Positions 23,285 to 31,826 are shown, counted from the stretch's first letter. The stretch is DNA of 64,000 nt from CAXXIC01 sp049315325 (GCA_049315325.1 JBMOKJ010000003.1:124001-188000), one strand, 5' to 3'. Notes: a model not told the origin generated them from the sequence alone. A program made the numbers and translations.

Positions 23285-26200
23285 TTGGAATTACAACAAC
23301 TTTTTCAACTATACATCAATCATCCGCACGTCAAGGCGTTAACCCGACTGGTGGGTGAAAAAAACACACAGACTATCCGTCTCGAAGGGGTGAAGTGCTC
23401 GCTTGTCGGATTCCTCTTTTCTGCCTTGCTTAAATCTACCAAAGAGACATTCGTGGTGGTGCTCAACGATGCCGAAGAGGCGGGCTACCTCTACCACGAC
23501 ATGACGCAGATGTGTGGCGACGACGATGTTTACTATTTCCCATCATCCTACAAACGCGCCATCAAATATGGTCAGATAGACCCTGCAGCGGGCATTCTAC
23601 GCACCGAAGCGCTGAATCGATTGCGCCATCCACAAGGTGCATCAATCGTGATTACCTATCCCGATGCTATTGCCGAAAAGGTGGTTTCCGACAAAACCCT
23701 TAGCCTCAAAACCCTCCGCATCGCACAATCTGAGCGAATCGACTCGGTGTTTGTGGCCGAAGTGCTCTACGAATACAGCTTCGAGCGTGTTGATTACGTC
23801 TATGAACCCGGTCAGTACGCCGTGCGGGGTAGTATTCTCGACGTCTATTCTTATTCGAACGAATATCCCTACCGCATCGACTTCTTTGGCGACGAAGTGG
23901 AAAGCATCCGCACGTTTGAAGTTGAAAGCCAACTCTCGAAACAGAAACTATCCGAAATATTCATCATTCCCGACCTCGAAAACGACGAGGCAGAAGGCGT
24001 TTCGTTTCTCGAATTTATACCTGCGAATTCTATGTTGGCGACAGTTGATTTGCCTTGGATTCAGGGGCGCATCGAGAGCATCGTGGCAGAAGGCATTTCG
24101 TCGCAAGCAGTGCAATCGGAGGAGTACGATAAGCAACTGACTCGCAAATTGGTCGAGCCCAAGAGCGTTGCCCGCGATTTGTTGAAATTCCGCCGCATCG
24201 ATTTTGGGGCGAAAAGCATTGCCGCTGCGCCAACGGTAGTCAGTTTTTCGAGCAGTCCGCAACCTATTTTCCATAAAAACTTCGATTTGGTATCCGAGGC
24301 GTGCCACAAGTTGCTCGAAGACCAGTATCAACTCTACATCCTGAGCGACAACGCCAAACAGACGCAACGCTTGCAAGCCATTTTCGAAGAGCGTGGCGAT
24401 AAAATTCCGTTCACCGCGGTATTGAACACCGTTCACGAAGGCTTTATCGACCACGATTTGCGCATTGCCTGCTTCACTGATCACCAGATTTTCGACCGTT
24501 TTCATAAATACAACCTCAAATCGGACAAAGCGCGTTCGGGGAAAATTGCACTCTCCATAAAGGAGCTGAACCAGTTTGAAGTGGGCGACTATGTGGTGCA
24601 CATCGACCACGGTGTGGGTAAATTCGGTGGATTGATTCGCACCGAAATCAACGGCAAAATGCAGGAGGTGATTAAATTGACGTTCCTGAACGACGATATT
24701 CTGTTCGTGAGCATCCATTCGCTCCATAAACTGTCGAAATACCGCGGCAAAGAGGGCGAACCACCGCGTGTGAACAAGCTTGGCACGGGAGCGTGGGAGA
24801 AGATGAAAGACCGCACCAAGGCGAAGGTCAAAGACATTGCCCGCGATTTGATTAAACTCTACGCGGAACGACGCGACGAGAAAGGATTTCAGTTTTCGCA
24901 CGACACTTATATGCAGCAGGAGCTGGAGGCTTCGTTTATCTACGAAGACACGCCCGATCAATTGAAATCGACTGCCGATGTGAAACGCGACATGGAGAGC
25001 GAACGCCCGATGGATAGACTGATTTGTGGCGATGTGGGTTTTGGCAAAACGGAAATTGCAGTCCGAGCAGCCTTCAAAGCAGTGGCGGATAGCAAACAGG
25101 TGGCTATTTTGGTACCCACCACGGTGTTGGCTTATCAACATTACAAAACATTCTCCGACCGTTTGGGCGAATTTCCTTGTCGAGTCGATTACATCAGTCG
25201 TGCCCGCAAACCAGCCGAAGTGAAACAGATTTTGCAGGATTTGAAAGAGGGCAAAATAGATATTTTGGTCGGCACACACCGATTGATTAGCAAAGATATT
25301 CAGTTTAAAGACCTCGGTCTGCTCATTGTGGACGAAGAGCAGAAGTTTGGCGTTTCGGTGAAAGAGAAGCTGCGCCAACTAAAAGTGAACGTCGATACCC
25401 TGACGATGACTGCCACGCCCATTCCACGGACGTTGCAATTTTCGTTGCTCGGTGCGCGCGATTTGTCGGTCATTCAAACACCGCCGCCCAACCGTTACCC
25501 CATTCAGACCGAAGTTCACACCTTTAGCGAAGACATTCTGAAAGAGGCGATTCAGTTCGAAATGAGTCGAAACGGTCAGGTGTTTGTGTTGAATAATCGG
25601 ATTCAGAATATTTTTGAACTGCAAGGACTTATCCAACGTCTTGTGCCCGATGCCCGTGTGGTGGTGGGACACGGACAAATGGAACCCGAGAAGTTGGAGC
25701 AAATCATCATCGACTTTGCCAACTACGAATACGATGTGCTGGTGGCGACTACCATCATCGAATCGGGCATCGATATCGCCAATGCCAACACGATTGTGGT
25801 GAACAATGCGCAGAATTTCGGTCTCAGCGACCTGCACCAGTTGCGCGGTCGGGTAGGGCGCAGCAACAAGAAAGCGTTTTGCTACCTCTTTGCGCCACCG
25901 CTCTATATGCTCTCCACCGAATCGCGGCGGCGATTGCAGGCGATTGAGAATTTCTCGGAACTTGGAAGCGGTATCCACATTGCGATGCAGGATCTTGATA
26001 TTCGCGGAGCAGGCAATATGCTCGGAGCGGAGCAGAGCGGTTTTATCGCCGATTTGGGTTACGAAACGTACCAAAAAATTCTACAGGAAGCCGTCACCGA
26101 GCTCAAAAACGAAGAGTTTAGCGAGCTATATCGCGATGTGGAGATGCAAACCATGGCAACAGAAACCGGCGAACATAGCTTTGTGGCTGAAACCATCATC

Positions 26201-26635
26201 GAGTCGGATATGGAGCTGCTATTGCCTAACGAATACATCCCAAGCGATTCGGAGCGCATCTCGCTCTACCGCGAGCTCGACAATATGGAGCAAGAGAGCG
26301 ACATCACCGCTTTCGTAGCTCGCCTTGAAGATCGTTTTGGTCGCATACCGCACCAGGCGAGAGAACTGATTCGCATTGTTCGTTTGCGTAGGTTGGCCAA
26401 GCTGCTCGGCTTCGAAAAACTAACGTTGAAAAATGAACGGATGTTTGTCTATTTTGTCTCAAACGACGATTCTCCATATTACCAATCGGAGGTGTTTGGC
26501 AAAGTAATTGCCTTTCTGTCGCAAAATCCACGCATCTGTCAGTTGCGGGAAACCAAAGGCAAACGCTCGATGGTGCTTCTGCACGTTGCCACGGTAGAAA
26601 CTGCCATTCATTTATTGGAGAGAATGCTGGAGTAA
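23285..26635 (+). CDS. mfd: transcription-repair coupling factor
   Basis: 1116 residues. An ATP-driven DNA translocase that removes RNA polymerase stalled at lesions and recruits UvrA. In order: UvrB-like N-terminal modules (about 1-400), an RNA-polymerase-binding CarD-like module opening FEVGDYVVHIDHGVGKFGGL near 432, SF2 motor domains with Walker A GDVGFGKTE near 581 and DEEQ near 683, the TMTATPIPRTL motif, QxxGRxGR in LHQLRGRVGRS, and a C-terminal TRCF domain. No ATG lies near the conserved N-terminus, so the start is the TTG at 23285 (MELQQLFQLY). A repeat-rich leader precedes it. Confidence 0.95.
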   Translation: MELQQLFQLYINHPHVKALTRLVGEKNTQTIRLEGVKCSLVGFLFSALLKSTKETFVVVLNDAEEAGYLYHDMTQMCGDDDVYYFPSSYKRAIKYGQIDPAAGILRTEALNRLRHPQGASIVITYPDAIAEKVVSDKTLSLKTLRIAQSERIDSVFVAEVLYEYSFERVDYVYEPGQYAVRGSILDVYSYSNEYPYRIDFFGDEVESIRTFEVESQLSKQKLSEIFIIPDLENDEAEGVSFLEFIPANSMLATVDLPWIQGRIESIVAEGISSQAVQSEEYDKQLTRKLVEPKSVARDLLKFRRIDFGAKSIAAAPTVVSFSSSPQPIFHKNFDLVSEACHKLLEDQYQLYILSDNAKQTQRLQAIFEERGDKIPFTAVLNTVHEGFIDHDLRIACFTDHQIFDRFHKYNLKSDKARSGKIALSIKELNQFEVGDYVVHIDHGVGKFGGLIRTEINGKMQEVIKLTFLNDDILFVSIHSLHKLSKYRGKEGEPPRVNKLGTGAWEKMKDRTKAKVKDIARDLIKLYAERRDEKGFQFSHDTYMQQELEASFIYEDTPDQLKSTADVKRDMESERPMDRLICGDVGFGKTEIAVRAAFKAVADSKQVAILVPTTVLAYQHYKTFSDRLGEFPCRVDYISRARKPAEVKQILQDLKEGKIDILVGTHRLISKDIQFKDLGLLIVDEEQKFGVSVKEKLRQLKVNVDTLTMTATPIPRTLQFSLLGARDLSVIQTPPPNRYPIQTEVHTFSEDILKEAIQFEMSRNGQVFVLNNRIQNIFELQGLIQRLVPDARVVVGHGQMEPEKLEQIIIDFANYEYDVLVATTIIESGIDIANANTIVVNNAQNFGLSDLHQLRGRVGRSNKKAFCYLFAPPLYMLSTESRRRLQAIENFSELGSGIHIAMQDLDIRGAGNMLGAEQSGFIADLGYETYQKILQEAVTELKNEEFSELYRDVEMQTMATETGEHSFVAETIIESDMELLLPNEYIPSDSERISLYRELDNMEQESDITAFVARLEDRFGRIPHQARELIRIVRLRRLAKLLGFEKLTLKNERMFVYFVSNDDSPYYQSEVFGKVIAFLSQNPRICQLRETKGKRSMVLLHVATVETAIHLLERMLE

Positions 26636-26642
26636 TAAACGA

Positions 26643-26678
26643 GTGAGGGGGTGACTTTTTTTTGAGTCACCACCTCAC
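26643..26678. terminator. hairpin between mfd and the BspA-like gene
   Basis: Stem GTGAGG-G-GGTGACT / AGTCACC-A-CCTCAC with a T-rich loop, located between convergent genes. It is closely similar in sequence to the hairpin at 28,560-28,593. Confidence 0.65.
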
Positions 26679-26691
26679 TATATTAACAAGG

Positions 26692-28344
26692 TTAATGTTT
26701 GACAAAACGGTGTAGAGTGATATTGTTGCCTACTTTGACGTTAGCGATGTAGTTACCTTTTGCCAAATCGTTTGTAGAAACAGATTCACTACCAGAAATT
26801 GTTTTGGTTTTTATCATTTCCCCCTTCATATCGAAAATAGTGATAGTAGCACTTGAAGTAAAACCCGATAATCTAAAATTATCTTTTACGATGCTTGGGT
26901 AGAGTTTTACTACTTCTTTCGTTGGAGTGTTTGCCGAAGCCTGAAAGTCAGTTTCAACAATATTTATGAAATCTTGCCATTGTGCAGCACCTAGATAGGC
27001 CATTTGTGATTTAAGAGGTACATATAAAGTGCATTTTAATTGATCTACACTCATGAAAACACCACTGACTGAACTTAAATCAATCGGAGTTGTAGCCAGA
27101 GCATAAATGCTTATCAAGTCTGCACAAAAAGCGAAAGCGTAGCCTCCAATTGATGTTACGGAATTAGGGATGGTAATACTCGTTAATCTACAGGCAGCAA
27201 AAGCAAATTTTTCAATAGATGTTACAGAATTCGGAATGGTAATACTTGTTAGTTTTGTACAGCTATTGAAAGCGGCGTATCCAATAGATGTTACAGAATT
27301 CGGAATGGTAACACTTCTTAATGCCTCACATCCTTCGAAAGAGTAAGCGGTAATAACTGTTACGGAACTCGGGATGGCAATGCTTGTCAATTTCGAACAG
27401 TATTGGAAAGCACCATCACTAATAGTTGTGACAGAATTCGGAATGGTTATACTTGTCATTGCTGTACAGCTCCGGAAAGCTCCGTATCCAATTGTCTTCA
27501 AAGAATTCGGTATGGTAATGCTTGTCAAGCCTGAACAGCCTTCGAAAGCACTGCTTCCAATTGTCGTCACAGAATTCGGGATGGTAATGCTAATCAAGCC
27601 TGAGCAGCTCTGAAAAGAATTGTTTCCAATTGTCGTCATTGAATTCGGGATAGTAATGCTTGTCAAGCCTGAGCAGCCTGCGAAAGCGCCCTCGCTAATC
27701 GTTGTTACAGTATTAGGAATGTTAATGCTATTCAATCCTGAGCAGCTATAAAAGGCGGAGTTTCCAATAGCTGTTACTGAATTAGGAATATTAATACTTG
27801 TTAATCCTGTGCAACCATAAAAAGCGAGATCTCCAATAGTTGTCATAGAATTGGGGATAGAAATGCTTGTCAACCCTGTGCAACCCTTGAAAGCGTTGTA
27901 TCCAATAGATGTCACTGAATTGGGAATTGAAATGCTTGTTAAGCCTCTAGGGCATGCGACTAAAGTTGTTAATGATTTGTTGTATAATACACCGCTAATA
28001 CTTGCGTAATAAGCATTGCTCGATTCTACGAGAATTGAAGTCAAACTCGGACTGCTATAGAAAGTTAGTTCTCCAATAGATGTAACGGAATTAGGGATGG
28101 AAATGCTTGTCAAGCCTGTATCGTAGAACATGATCCCGAGGCTTCCAATTGATGTTACGGAATACTTTACAGAATTGAAAGTTACAGAAGCTGGAATGGT
28201 CATGCTACCACTATAATTACCGCTGGAAACCGCAACAGTGGTGTCCGATAATGTGGTATAACTAATTCCATTTACTGTAAAATCAGATGCAAAGACGCTG
28301 TAAGTCAATTGCATTAAAATTATTGTTAGTAGGATTCGTTTCAT
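26692..28344 (-). CDS. BspA-type leucine-rich-repeat surface protein with T9SS sorting domain
   Basis: 550 residues: a signal peptide (to about residue 19), a short beta domain, then about 13 tandem 23-residue repeats of the BspA/LRR_5 type (consensus LTSITIPNSVTSIG-AF--C), one of them one residue short, and a 70-residue T9SS type A sorting domain (YPSIVKDNFRL, then DLAKGNYIANV). The domain pattern implies secretion by type IX and a role in adhesion or binding at the cell surface, as for the family founder BspA. Between the second and third repeats an irregular insert (residues about 110-140) interrupts the register. The gene lies between two related hairpins. Confidence 0.88.
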   Translation of the reverse strand: MKRILLTIILMQLTYSVFASDFTVNGISYTTLSDTTVAVSSGNYSGSMTIPASVTFNSVKYSVTSIGSLGIMFYDTGLTSISIPNSVTSIGELTFYSSPSLTSILVESSNAYYASISGVLYNKSLTTLVACPRGLTSISIPNSVTSIGYNAFKGCTGLTSISIPNSMTTIGDLAFYGCTGLTSINIPNSVTAIGNSAFYSCSGLNSINIPNTVTTISEGAFAGCSGLTSITIPNSMTTIGNNSFQSCSGLISITIPNSVTTIGSSAFEGCSGLTSITIPNSLKTIGYGAFRSCTAMTSITIPNSVTTISDGAFQYCSKLTSIAIPSSVTVITAYSFEGCEALRSVTIPNSVTSIGYAAFNSCTKLTSITIPNSVTSIEKFAFAACRLTSITIPNSVTSIGGYAFAFCADLISIYALATTPIDLSSVSGVFMSVDQLKCTLYVPLKSQMAYLGAAQWQDFINIVETDFQASANTPTKEVVKLYPSIVKDNFRLSGFTSSATITIFDMKGEMIKTKTISGSESVSTNDLAKGNYIANVKVGNNITLHRFVKH

Positions 28345-28559
28345 GTGACTTCTCTTTAATTTAGGTCTAAATTACAACTATTATTTAATAAAATAATTTA
28401 AAGTAGTATTTTTCTTTTCTCAAAAATGGATGGCAAGAAAATTGATTATATCATTACGTTATATTATTCTTTTGAGATAATTTTAGAAAGTAATATTTGC
28501 AATCTCTTTTAGTAACAATAGCAACTGTATTCTGACCACAAATAAATTTTATTGAACAA

Positions 28560-28593
28560 ATGAGGAGGTGACCCAAAGTCACCCCTCTCACTA
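28560..28593 (-). terminator. hairpin downstream of the DUF6261 gene
   Basis: GAGGAGGTGAC / GTCACCCCTCTC around a CCAAA loop, beginning 10 bp after the DUF6261 stop codon. It is related to 26,643-26,678. Confidence 0.5.
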
Positions 28594-28602
28594 TGTTTAC
28601 TC

Positions 28603-29331
28603 TCATTTTGCCTCTTCCACTTTCGGCTTTTTCGCCCGACTTTGTGCGATAGCACTTGCGGCGCGGTCGATGCGGGTGTTGAGTTCCTTTACAAATTCGG
28701 TGTAGGGAGCTTCGCCGTTGACGATAATGAGGGCGTTGATGCGCTTCACTATGGCATTGTATGCAGCATCTACCTCTACGCGCACCTGTTTCATTTTCAG
28801 TTCAGAGCGGTTGGCTGCTTCGCTGTTGCGCGATGCTTCGAGGGCGATCACGGTGTTGTTTTGGCTTTCCACCACAGGTACCCAACCGTCAATGCCGATG
28901 GTCACGATGTCGGTGGCAGCTTTGGTGCGCAGGTCGGTGATAAGGCTGGCGAGGAGTGCCGACTCTTCGTCGATGGGCTTGGGCACGAGGTTGCCGTAGC
29001 TGTCGAGGATTACCTTCACCCGTTTGGCTGCTTCGCGCACTTCGGGGTTGTAGTGTTTCAATTTACTTTGCGCCTCATCCGACATGCCACGAAAGGTAAC
29101 GTCGCGATCGTGATCGGCATCTTCGATCTGCTCGGTGGTGGCACTTTTGGTGATTACATTCAACGCGACTCCTTCGTTGAGGTAGCACGGCTTATATACG
29201 GCATACACATCTTCGATGTCCAACGATTTGGGTGTGTATCGTGTCACCAAGTCGTTGAAGTCAGTTTGAAACTGGTAATGTGCGGCATTACGTTGATTGT
29301 TTAAATGCAGGCTTGCTATTTCCATAAACAT
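28603..29331 (-). CDS. DUF6261 family protein
   Basis: 242 residues, soluble, with no signal peptide or membrane segment. The N-terminal stretch HYQFQTDFNDLV and the overall helical composition match DUF6261 as I recall it, a Bacteroidetes family of unknown function. The C-terminus is Lys/Ala-rich (SRAKKPKVEEAK), which would suit nucleic-acid contact, but no catalytic motif is visible. A second ATG two codons downstream (29325) is an alternative start. Its coding sequence is visibly richer in GC than the BspA gene and the AT-rich spacers around it. Immediately upstream, inside its promoter or leader region, is the phased palindrome array at 29,399-29,580. A related hairpin closes the gene. 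I infer that the array and gene belong together. Confidence 0.75.
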   Translation of the reverse strand: MFMEIASLHLNNQRNAAHYQFQTDFNDLVTRYTPKSLDIEDVYAVYKPCYLNEGVALNVITKSATTEQIEDADHDRDVTFRGMSDEAQSKLKHYNPEVREAAKRVKVILDSYGNLVPKPIDEESALLASLITDLRTKAATDIVTIGIDGWVPVVESQNNTVIALEASRNSEAANRSELKMKQVRVEVDAAYNAIVKRINALIIVNGEAPYTEFVKELNTRIDRAASAIAQSRAKKPKVEEAK

Positions 29332-29334
29332 TCA

Positions 29335-29622
29335 TTAATTAGGGTAAAACATTGTATTATTTAAATTCAAAATTATTCTAATATCGACCGATTTGGCGTC
29401 ACACTGTTGTGAATCGTCCACCGAGGGCTCGGGCAGGGTTTCACAAGTGTGTGAAAGGTCTGCCGAGGTGTCAGGCAAGGTTTCACAACGTTGTGACTGT
29501 TTCGCCGAGGGGTCGGAGAGGGTTTCACACCTCTGTGAAAGTTCGGCTGAGGGGTCAGCGGGGTTTTCACAGAATTGTGACGGCGTTTTGCTTTTAGATT
29601 TGAGCAAATCACTGTTTTGCAA
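29335..29622 (-). other. reading frame through the palindrome array, ending 3 bp before the DUF6261 gene
   Basis: A 95-codon frame opens with TTG (no ATG before the upstream stop), runs through the array as 14-residue units (CETL----S---S--), and stops with TAA three bases before the DUF6261 ATG. The spacing would suit translational coupling. Against coding: weak start, and at least three other frames are also open across the array because its 42-bp period is a multiple of three and contains no stops. Confidence 0.2.
29399..29580. repeat. phased array of nine alternating palindromes upstream of DUF6261
   Basis: Five type-A palindromes TCACA-N4-TGTGA start at 29399, 29441, 29483, 29525 and 29567, exactly 42 bp apart, with identical arms and different centres (CTGT, AGTG, ACGT, CCTC, GAAT). 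Midway between them lie four type-B palindromes of form CYGA-N4-TCRG at 29421, 29463, 29505 and 29547. All nine centres are therefore 21 bp apart, about two turns of B-DNA. B3 (CCGA/TCGG) and B4 (CTGA/TCAG) differ by a compensatory change; B2 has one mismatch. The array could be a set of protein-binding sites on one DNA face, a string of RNA hairpins with variable tetraloops, or a coding repeat. Confidence 0.9.
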
Positions 29623-30004
29623 AATTCGAAATTTATTTTCAGATATGCAATAAAATACCTAGAATATTTTATTTCTTTTTCTTGTTTTCTGTCAGTTCTA
29701 TCATTGTATGCCATATTTCAACGTAAGTACCAATTTGTGCAGAGTCAACATAGGATATCATGCAGAATAAATTCCAAAATAGAATTAATTTCTTTAAGTT
29801 TCTTTTAATCTTTTCCATATTCGTTTTTTCTCGAATATGCAAGCTTGACATCATTACATTGCGCTACATATTATTTTTGTTCATGGGGTGAAAATTAAAA
29901 TGTATTGCTTGTCTATTGAACAACTTTAGCCTAAAATGAGTTATAAATCTAACCATTCCTAAAAATGGGATGCAATTTCCAATTACAACTTTAAATTTAA
30001 AATT
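29623..30004. other. AT-rich spacer without a convincing gene
   Basis: Between the array and the CDGSH gene there is only AT-rich sequence. A TATTTTTG at 29,872-29,879 could be a -7 box, with TTG 24 bp upstream. A 61-codon minus-strand frame at 29,669-29,854 is too weak to call. Confidence 0.5.
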
Positions 30005-30238
30005 ATGGATTCATCAAACAATGTAGGCAAAGCGCCTGTAGCAGTAGAATTAGAAGAAGGAAAAGCGTATGCATGGTGTGCTTGTGGAAAATCGGGAACC
30101 GGTTTTTGCAACGGATCTCACAAAGGCTCTGGACTCGGCCCTAAAATGTTTAACGCTGCAAAATCAGGTGTGAGCTACATTTGCACGTGTGGAAAATCAA
30201 AAAATAGCCCATACTGCGACGGATCGCACAAATCGTAA
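30005..30238 (+). CDS. double CDGSH iron-sulfur protein
   Basis: 77 residues with two CDGSH-type [2Fe-2S] motifs: CACGKSGTGFCNGSH (about residues 25-39), where the Asp is replaced by Asn, and CTCGKSKNSPYCDGSH (about 60-75), which is canonical. Each binds a cluster through three Cys and one His. Proteins with two such motifs in one chain occur in bacteria and archaea and resemble mitochondrial Miner2; roles in electron transfer or cluster handling are proposed. There is no membrane anchor, so it should be soluble. A DoxX-like membrane protein gene follows on the same strand after about 90 bp. Confidence 0.9.
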   Translation: MDSSNNVGKAPVAVELEEGKAYAWCACGKSGTGFCNGSHKGSGLGPKMFNAAKSGVSYICTCGKSKNSPYCDGSHKS

Positions 30239-30260
30239 ATAATAATTAATGAAATTATAA

Positions 30261-30290
30261 CCCTTGTCGAAAGATTGGGGTTCTTTTTGT
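30261..30290 (+). terminator. weak terminator-like hairpin after the CDGSH gene
   Basis: AACCC / GGGTT flanks a 13-base loop and a CTTTTTG run follows. The stem is short, so read-through to the DoxX gene is likely. Confidence 0.35.
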
Positions 30291-30330
30291 TTATAATCAA
30301 TCGTTTTTTTAATCTTTAAATCGTATAATT

Positions 30331-30684
30331 ATGAGTAGTATCGAAATTTCTAAAGGAAGAAAAATCGCGGCATGGGTGATTGCCGGACTTTTAACAGGAC
30401 TTTATCTTTTTAGTGCAGCCGGAAAGCTATTTTTTACACCAGAAATGATGACTCAGTTTCATCTTGCTGATTGGAGAATCATAATTGGAATTGGTGAAAT
30501 CGTTTCGGCATTGTTGTTTTTAGTCCCAAAAACGAATAAAATCGGAACGCTATTGTTGAGTTCATACATGGGTGGAGCTATCATTATTCACATGACAAAC
30601 GGTCAGTCGATTATTATGGCGTCAGTTGTATTGATTTTGGTATGGGTGGTTGGTTACCTTCGCAATCCAGATTTGTTGAAATAA
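30331..30684 (+). CDS. DoxX-like small membrane protein
   Basis: 117 residues with four hydrophobic helices (about 12-30, 48-64, 72-88, 93-110) and the DoxX-like pattern GLYLFSAAGKLFFTPEMM near the first helix. DoxX-like proteins are small inner-membrane proteins with proposed links to redox stress and quinones, but no settled reaction. The position behind a double CDGSH protein hints at a redox context, which is inference. A strong terminator follows. Confidence 0.75.
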   Translation: MSSIEISKGRKIAAWVIAGLLTGLYLFSAAGKLFFTPEMMTQFHLADWRIIIGIGEIVSALLFLVPKTNKIGTLLLSSYMGGAIIIHMTNGQSIIMASVVLILVWVVGYLRNPDLLK

Positions 30685-30703
30685 CCGATTTAGGATAAGA
30701 TAC

Positions 30704-30739
30704 TAAAGGCTTTCGGATAAAAATCTGAAAGCCTTTTTT
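30704..30739. terminator. terminator between DoxX and the convergent esterase gene
   Basis: Stem AAAGGCTTTC-GGAT / ATCT-GAAAGCCTTT, followed by T residues on the plus strand and by T residues on the minus strand too, so it may act both ways. Confidence 0.8.
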
Positions 30740-30751
30740 GTATGGGATAGC

Positions 30752-31657
30752 TTATTTACTTTTCTTTTGCTTTTTAATAAATCCTTGCTCAATCAAGAAT
30801 TCGGTCATCCGCGTCAGTGTCGGTAGAAAGTTAGGGTTTGTAATTGGCCAGTCACACGAGTGATCTGCCTCTTTTACCGTAATTAACTCACATCTGTTTC
30901 CAATCTCTTCCATTTTCTTCCCGAATTCAACAGCTCCAGCATAAGGAGTGGTTTTGTCGTCTGTGCCATTCGATAGTATAATCGGTGGCCAACCTTTTTT
31001 GATGTGAAGAATCGGAGAGAATTCGGGATGTTCTGCGAAAAACGAAGCTCCAAATCCTACTCCAGTCACAGGGTTGTGCAACACCAGTGCATTCGGACGA
31101 GTACTGATTTGTAAATTCTCTCCCGCTGCATCACCGCCTTCAAGAAGTGTGCTTAGTGCTAAATGACCCCCAGCTGAACCCCCAGCAGCAATAATTTCAT
31201 TCGGATTTATACCCAATTTTTTAGCGTTTTCTCTTACATAGCGCACTGCCGATTTAGCATCTTCAATGCAAGCCAATGGCGATGTTCCACTGCGACTTTT
31301 CACACGATATTCAGCTGTTATAGCAATGATTCCGTGATCGCGAAACCATGCTGCAGTTTGAATTTGGTTCTCAGCGTCACCACGTACCCAACCGCCTCCG
31401 TAGAAGTATATGATTGCCGGAAGGCTTTTCTTTGCAGGTGCATTTGGTCGCAACAAATACATATACAAATCAATTTGCGGAGTCTTTTTGTATAAAATAG
31501 CTTCGGACAGTTCTACCAATTTTTTTCCTGGAATTTTATAACTTTCTTGTACGTTCACCAAAGAGGTGATGGAATCGGATCCGTTTTGTGCGAGCAACAA
31601 TACAGGCGATTGCAAGAAAAATAGCATCAAAATGCAAAACTGAACTTTGTTTTTCAT
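30752..31657 (-). CDS. exported alpha/beta-hydrolase (esterase/lipase-like)
   Basis: 301 residues with a signal peptide (LLLAQNG near residue 22-28). The fold is that of the hormone-sensitive-lipase/BD-FAE-like group: oxyanion-hole motif FYGGGW near residue 86, nucleophile elbow GGSAGG near 159-164, a candidate acid in NGTDDKTTPY near 236, and the catalytic His in ADHSCDW near 266. Relatives in Bacteroidetes often remove acetyl or other ester groups from plant polysaccharides, but no glycoside hydrolase lies beside it here. It is monocistronic and divergent from the LruC gene. Substrate unknown. Confidence 0.85.
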   Translation of the reverse strand: MKNKVQFCILMLFFLQSPVLLLAQNGSDSITSLVNVQESYKIPGKKLVELSEAILYKKTPQIDLYMYLLRPNAPAKKSLPAIIYFYGGGWVRGDAENQIQTAAWFRDHGIIAITAEYRVKSRSGTSPLACIEDAKSAVRYVRENAKKLGINPNEIIAAGGSAGGHLALSTLLEGGDAAGENLQISTRPNALVLHNPVTGVGFGASFFAEHPEFSPILHIKKGWPPIILSNGTDDKTTPYAGAVEFGKKMEEIGNRCELITVKEADHSCDWPITNPNFLPTLTRMTEFLIEQGFIKKQKKSK

Positions 31658-31784
31658 CGGAAAGGTTGGTTTAATTCGCTTATTTCAATTATTTAGTTGA
31701 ATTTTAGACTACTCGAGTTAGGCGTGTGACAATTCACTAACTTACAACAAATATAGAAATTTTATTTTGTTCAGAAAAAATATG

Positions 31785-31792
31785 TATATTTG
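31785..31792 (+). promoter_or_regulatory. candidate -7 box for the LamG/LruC lipoprotein gene
   Basis: TATATTTG, 34 bp upstream of the ATG. TTTG occurs 15 bp upstream of it, shorter than the usual spacer. Confidence 0.4.
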
Positions 31793-31826
31793 TGCACTCA
31801 ATTGTTGTAAATCAATTCATTAACCA

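Noticed and set aside
23948..25378. Long open frame of 476 codons on the minus strand opposite mfd
   Set aside because: It lies wholly inside mfd, has no recognisable domain, and its His/Phe/Arg-rich composition is that of the antisense of a conserved gene.
26950..28100. Tandem 69-bp DNA repeats
   Set aside because: Explained completely by the 23-residue leucine-rich repeats of the BspA-like protein.
29399..29580. CRISPR or TIGR-like array
   Set aside because: The variable part is only four bases and the conserved part is two palindromes, with no cas, tas or other effector gene nearby. It does not fit those systems.
29373..29714. A 113-codon minus-strand frame through the palindrome array
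   Set aside because: It competes with several other open frames produced by the stop-free 42-bp period. Nothing favours it except an ATG, and it overlaps the DUF6261-proximal frame out of phase.
29669..29854. Small minus-strand frame (61 codons) upstream of the array
   Set aside because: It has a vaguely signal-like start at an internal Met, but no further evidence; AT-rich DNA gives such frames by chance.
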